NCBI RefSeq assembly: GCF_964340395.1
Contig: NC_135554.1
Location: 13,878,751 to 13,942,750 of the forward strand
Direction: 5' to 3'
Source: Glandiceps talaboti
Taxonomy: Eukaryota > Hemichordata > Enteropneusta > Spengelidae
DNA length: 64,000 nucleotides
Part shown: positions 60,831-64,000 of the stretch, piece by piece
How positions within the stretch are numbered: position 1 is the first letter of the stretch
Layout of the letters: the number at the start of each line of letters is the position of its first letter
Made by a program: the position numbers and the translations under genes
Notes under the pieces: generated by a model
Databases searched by the model: none
Told to the model about the DNA's origin: nothing
What the model saw: only the letters and a program-made list of their open reading frames with translations

Positions 60831-63339
60831 GTTGTAGATATTTTACCAGATATTCTAGGACCTGCAAAAATAATCACAGTATTTGTGTCACAGACAGTAT
60901 GTCTGGTATTGAAGGTTGAAATATCATTATGATTATGGAGAGGAAGTTGATTAGAGTGGCAAGTATCTTTGAGTATTTACGTATGGGTAGGTAAAGAAGG
61001 CAATTACATACCTCAATTCCGACGGCATTTTACAACGTTTCCTTTTGAAATTATCAGGAAAATGCACCGGAAACAATATCAATATGAGTGCATTTGCCAT
61101 GTCAGAGATCTCAAATGTAGGAAAGTACTGTGATTTTACTATGTACTGTATCAGACTAGCCAGAAAATGGTAATTTAGTGTGAACATGAAATACCCACGG
61201 CATTTATTATAAACATATTATGATGCTGGAATATCATAAAGGTGAATTATAACACTATCATGTAGTCAGCCCACGTATGAAGTTCTTCAATTTAAGATAG
61301 GTTTAGGTAAATTTTGAAATCCTGTGAATAAAGTCCTAAAAGATATGAAAGTATAAATTGTAATACTATTAGTTATGCAATATATCCATACAATAAATTG
61401 TATTTTTGATGATCGATTTAGATATAAACATGATAAAACAAACTAGACATGTAGAAATCGATGGTTTTGTAGTCAGAAATAAAAGTATATAATATAAAAA
61501 ATAAATAACCCCAAAAATGATTCCATATGGAGTGAATAGAGATTTCTTCCATCTAAACTTGCTGAAACATTCAAATTTTGACACAGACAGATAAACAGAC
61601 AGACAGACAGACAGACAGACATAATATAACCTTCCCCTACAAAAGGTCAAACAGAGCAAGTGGACAGGGTAACTAAATGATTTGTAAGAAATATTTTCAA
61701 GAATATGAAGGTATTCCTTGACATTCATTTTCTAGGAAAATACGAAAGAATGAATAAGTTCCAAGAAATCACAGGTATGTCCTTTTTGATATAGGTAGGA
61801 ATGATCCGTGTACATGTATTATAGTTAATCTGTCATTGAATTGTGTTATTCAGAGACTACTTGAATGTGTATATCTACATACAGATGGAGTGATTTCACA
61901 TGAATCTTTCATTGTCATGCCATCGTGCCAATTATTCAGTCCAACAACAAAAAAGATGTATAAATTGGTGGATAACGACATACAGTGTACACCCCACCCC
62001 CTCCCCTTTATCTTCTTAGTGTCATCTTTCTTACTTGGAAAACATCAGATAATTAGGGATAAGCCTGTCTTGAGATTACATCAGTCCTTGGAGATGTGCC
62101 TGTTACTGTCTCATGACGATGGATGTGTGCACCAAGGGATGTGTCTTTTGTTTCCTCCTCTGAGTTATGGCTTTAGATTACAGCAAGACTTGATTATTGC
62201 AGGAACTAGACACACATAACACACCTGATACATCTCAATGGGATAAAAAACGGTGAAACTTCGACTAAATGCAATCTTTTGTCACCTTGTGGCGGACAGA
62301 AAGAAAGGAAATTGATCATGAATATGTTAGGGTGTTAGGGCAGGCGTTGTATTGCATGAGACTTATTTCAAGGGATTACAGTTACGCATCTTCTATGTCT
62401 TACAGCCACAGTGTCTTTTTAGATTACATGTGGTTCTGACTTGAAAAATATTAGTCTTTTTATCCCCAAAATCTTTTGCACTATGAATTGAGACATCCAA
62501 ACATTATGTACTATGGCTAGAAACATCGTTTGAATTCAACGAGACAGTTTAACCGTGTGTTGTTAACAATCCTGGACTTACATTACCGTGTATTTACCCA
62601 CCTTCGTATATTACATGTACATGTACATGTACATGAATGTAATGTTACGAACACAGTGTTTATTGTGAAAGGCAGTTGAGGTTGATAAAATCTTATGTGA
62701 GTTCCCCTGCGTATTTTTCAGCATTTCTTACAAATATTGTTGTACATATACACTGTACTAAAATCAGGTTTTATTCTTTCTTGTAAAAATAAGATCAGTT
62801 TGCTACCTTTGGTGATACAGAACATTATAAGTATATAGACATACCTGTAGCTGAAAACATACATATACTTGTACGTAGGTGTAAATTATGACAAAGGGGC
62901 TTATTAGTAAGTGCTCAAGTCAGTTTTGACTGGAAATGACTTGTAAGTTGTACAGCCAGACGCAAAATCCTTGTGACTATGCATAGATAATTACTAAAAT
63001 CAGTGAATTTTTGAGAACTGTAGGCATGTAGGCAAATTCTGTACTGAATTCCCTCGGTATTGGTATTTTTCAGGAATTCCTCACAGGAATTATGGTACAC
63101 TACAATGTATGGAAATGTTTGTGGCTGTTACCAGTTTTCCCTGTTCATTCATTCTGTACTTTAACCCAAGGGTAAATGTAAATTTATGTTTTACTCATTT
63201 TGTGGTAAGACGGTTTGCAAAATCACTTAATTATGATGGGTAAATTCTGACTTGTTAGGTCAAAATCTCTTAATTTCAGATGTTCACTGAAATAGTTCAT
63301 GTGATACTGATATTGATAGACATGACTGTACCATGAGAT
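60831..63339. other. AT-rich non-coding DNA with CAGA and TACATG tracts
   Basis: (CAGA)n at 61583-61621 and four TACATG units at 62612-62634. The 127-codon frame 61836-62219 has no recognisable domain. No gene is supported. Confidence 0.55.
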
Positions 63340-63500
63340 TAGTGATTTGAAACTCCTCAAGGTGAAAATCAATCAATTTCAGAGACAGATTATGTGATAA
63401 ACATATGAACATGACCTTGGCAGTGTGAAACTCCTCAAGGTGGAAATCAATCAATTTCAGAAACATCTCTAGATCATGTGATAAACATATGAACATGATA
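63340..63500. repeat. 78-bp tandem duplication
   Basis: GAAACTCCTCAAGGTGAAAA and TCAATCAATTTCAGA at 63349 recur at 63427, each followed by ATGTGATAAACATATGAACA. A partial earlier unit begins near 63298. The 70-codon minus frame is read across it. Confidence 0.8.
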
Positions 63501-64000
63501 CGTACTGACAGATGAAACTCTTAATTTAAAAGTAAAATGTAGCTCTGTGTCTCCAAAGAGACATGATCACTGTCAATCACAATTTACATGCAATAGATGA
63601 AGTTCCTAGTAGCCTTAACTGTATAGTAATAAAACCGTTCTTCTCGTAAATCAGCACTTGTGATGCTCATCTCAAGAGGTTATCTGTTGTGTGTGGCATT
63701 GCTGTATTGAAACTAGGGACAGTAAGTCTTTTATGGGATAGACATTAAAAAAAGTGAAGACCAGACATAAAATACAATATGGTACTGTATCTAGTGTGAA
63801 GAAAGGATTGAATTACAATCAAAGTTAATGGTTTTGGTTGAGTTTTATTGTTCTCAGTGTTGAAATCATTCAGGCAACATTCAAAATGTAATAAAGCCAA
63901 GAATATAGAACAGTGGAGTGACTGTGTACAATCATAGATCCTGGTCTATGGTACAATAGACACATTATTGGACTCAAGTTAGGGAGTTAGGTCAAAGGTT
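63501..64000. other. AT-rich non-coding DNA
   Basis: Nothing supported to the end of the window. Confidence 0.55.

Noticed and set aside
61836-62219. 127-codon plus frame
   Set aside because: No recognisable domain, no splice or promoter support, and of a length expected occasionally by chance at this composition.

Overview
This is an AT-rich (roughly one-third GC by eye) eukaryotic window made almost entirely of intronic or intergenic DNA. Nothing bacterial is visible: no operons, rRNA, tRNA, CRISPR or dense coding. Long simple-sequence tracts, many short non-autonomous DNA transposons, several unrelated minisatellites, a SINE-like element ending in an (ATT)n tail, and constant use of the palindrome ACATGT (runs of TACATG) point to a marine invertebrate. 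A hemichordate or other invertebrate deuterostome, or a lophotrochozoan, would fit; the species cannot be fixed from the sequence.

Only two stretches look like host coding DNA. Both are candidate first coding exons on the + strand: 13462-13521 (20 codons) and 36741-36803 (21 codons). Each begins at an ATG with a purine or strong Kozak context and ends in phase 0 at a clear GT splice donor. The simplest model is one + strand gene with two alternative promoters about 23 kb apart, splicing to a shared exon beyond the right end of the window. The product is not recognised.

Layout. 1-9.2 kb holds several foldback/MITE elements (176-662 and its inverted second copy 6966-7449, 2846-3207, 4575-4926), a SINE-like copy (1020-1274), a 20-bp minisatellite (8019-8135) and a hAT-like element with a decayed 8-bp target duplication (8858-9128). 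12.1-12.4 kb is a TGTA/GT microsatellite, followed by candidate exon A. 14.1-15.0 kb has an 80-86 bp minisatellite and the first of four copies of a 0.37-kb MITE (others at 26.6, 46.8 and 51.0 kb). 20-32 kb holds dispersed repeat pairs and a near-perfect 63-nt palindrome inside a small TIR element (27531-27653). 34.1-34.9 kb is G-rich with a quadruplex-type motif and a degenerate minisatellite. 36.2-36.8 kb is the likely promoter, 5' UTR and exon B. The putative intron after exon B carries a 208-bp CT tract and, 2 kb on, a complementary 137-bp AG tract.

41.7-44.0 kb is the most structured part: a 13-bp-arm hairpin, a GTCT/GT tract, four 146-bp units, about seven 114-bp units and about five units of about 76 bp, with octamer motifs (ATGCAAAT or ATGCTAAT) recurring through all three arrays. 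50.4-50.7 kb is the 3' remnant of a non-LTR retrotransposon ORF. 52-64 kb has more minisatellites, a 25-bp-TIR MITE (58799-59192), a TTTTC tract and ordinary AT-rich DNA. No complete gene or mobile element with an intact transposase or reverse transcriptase is present.
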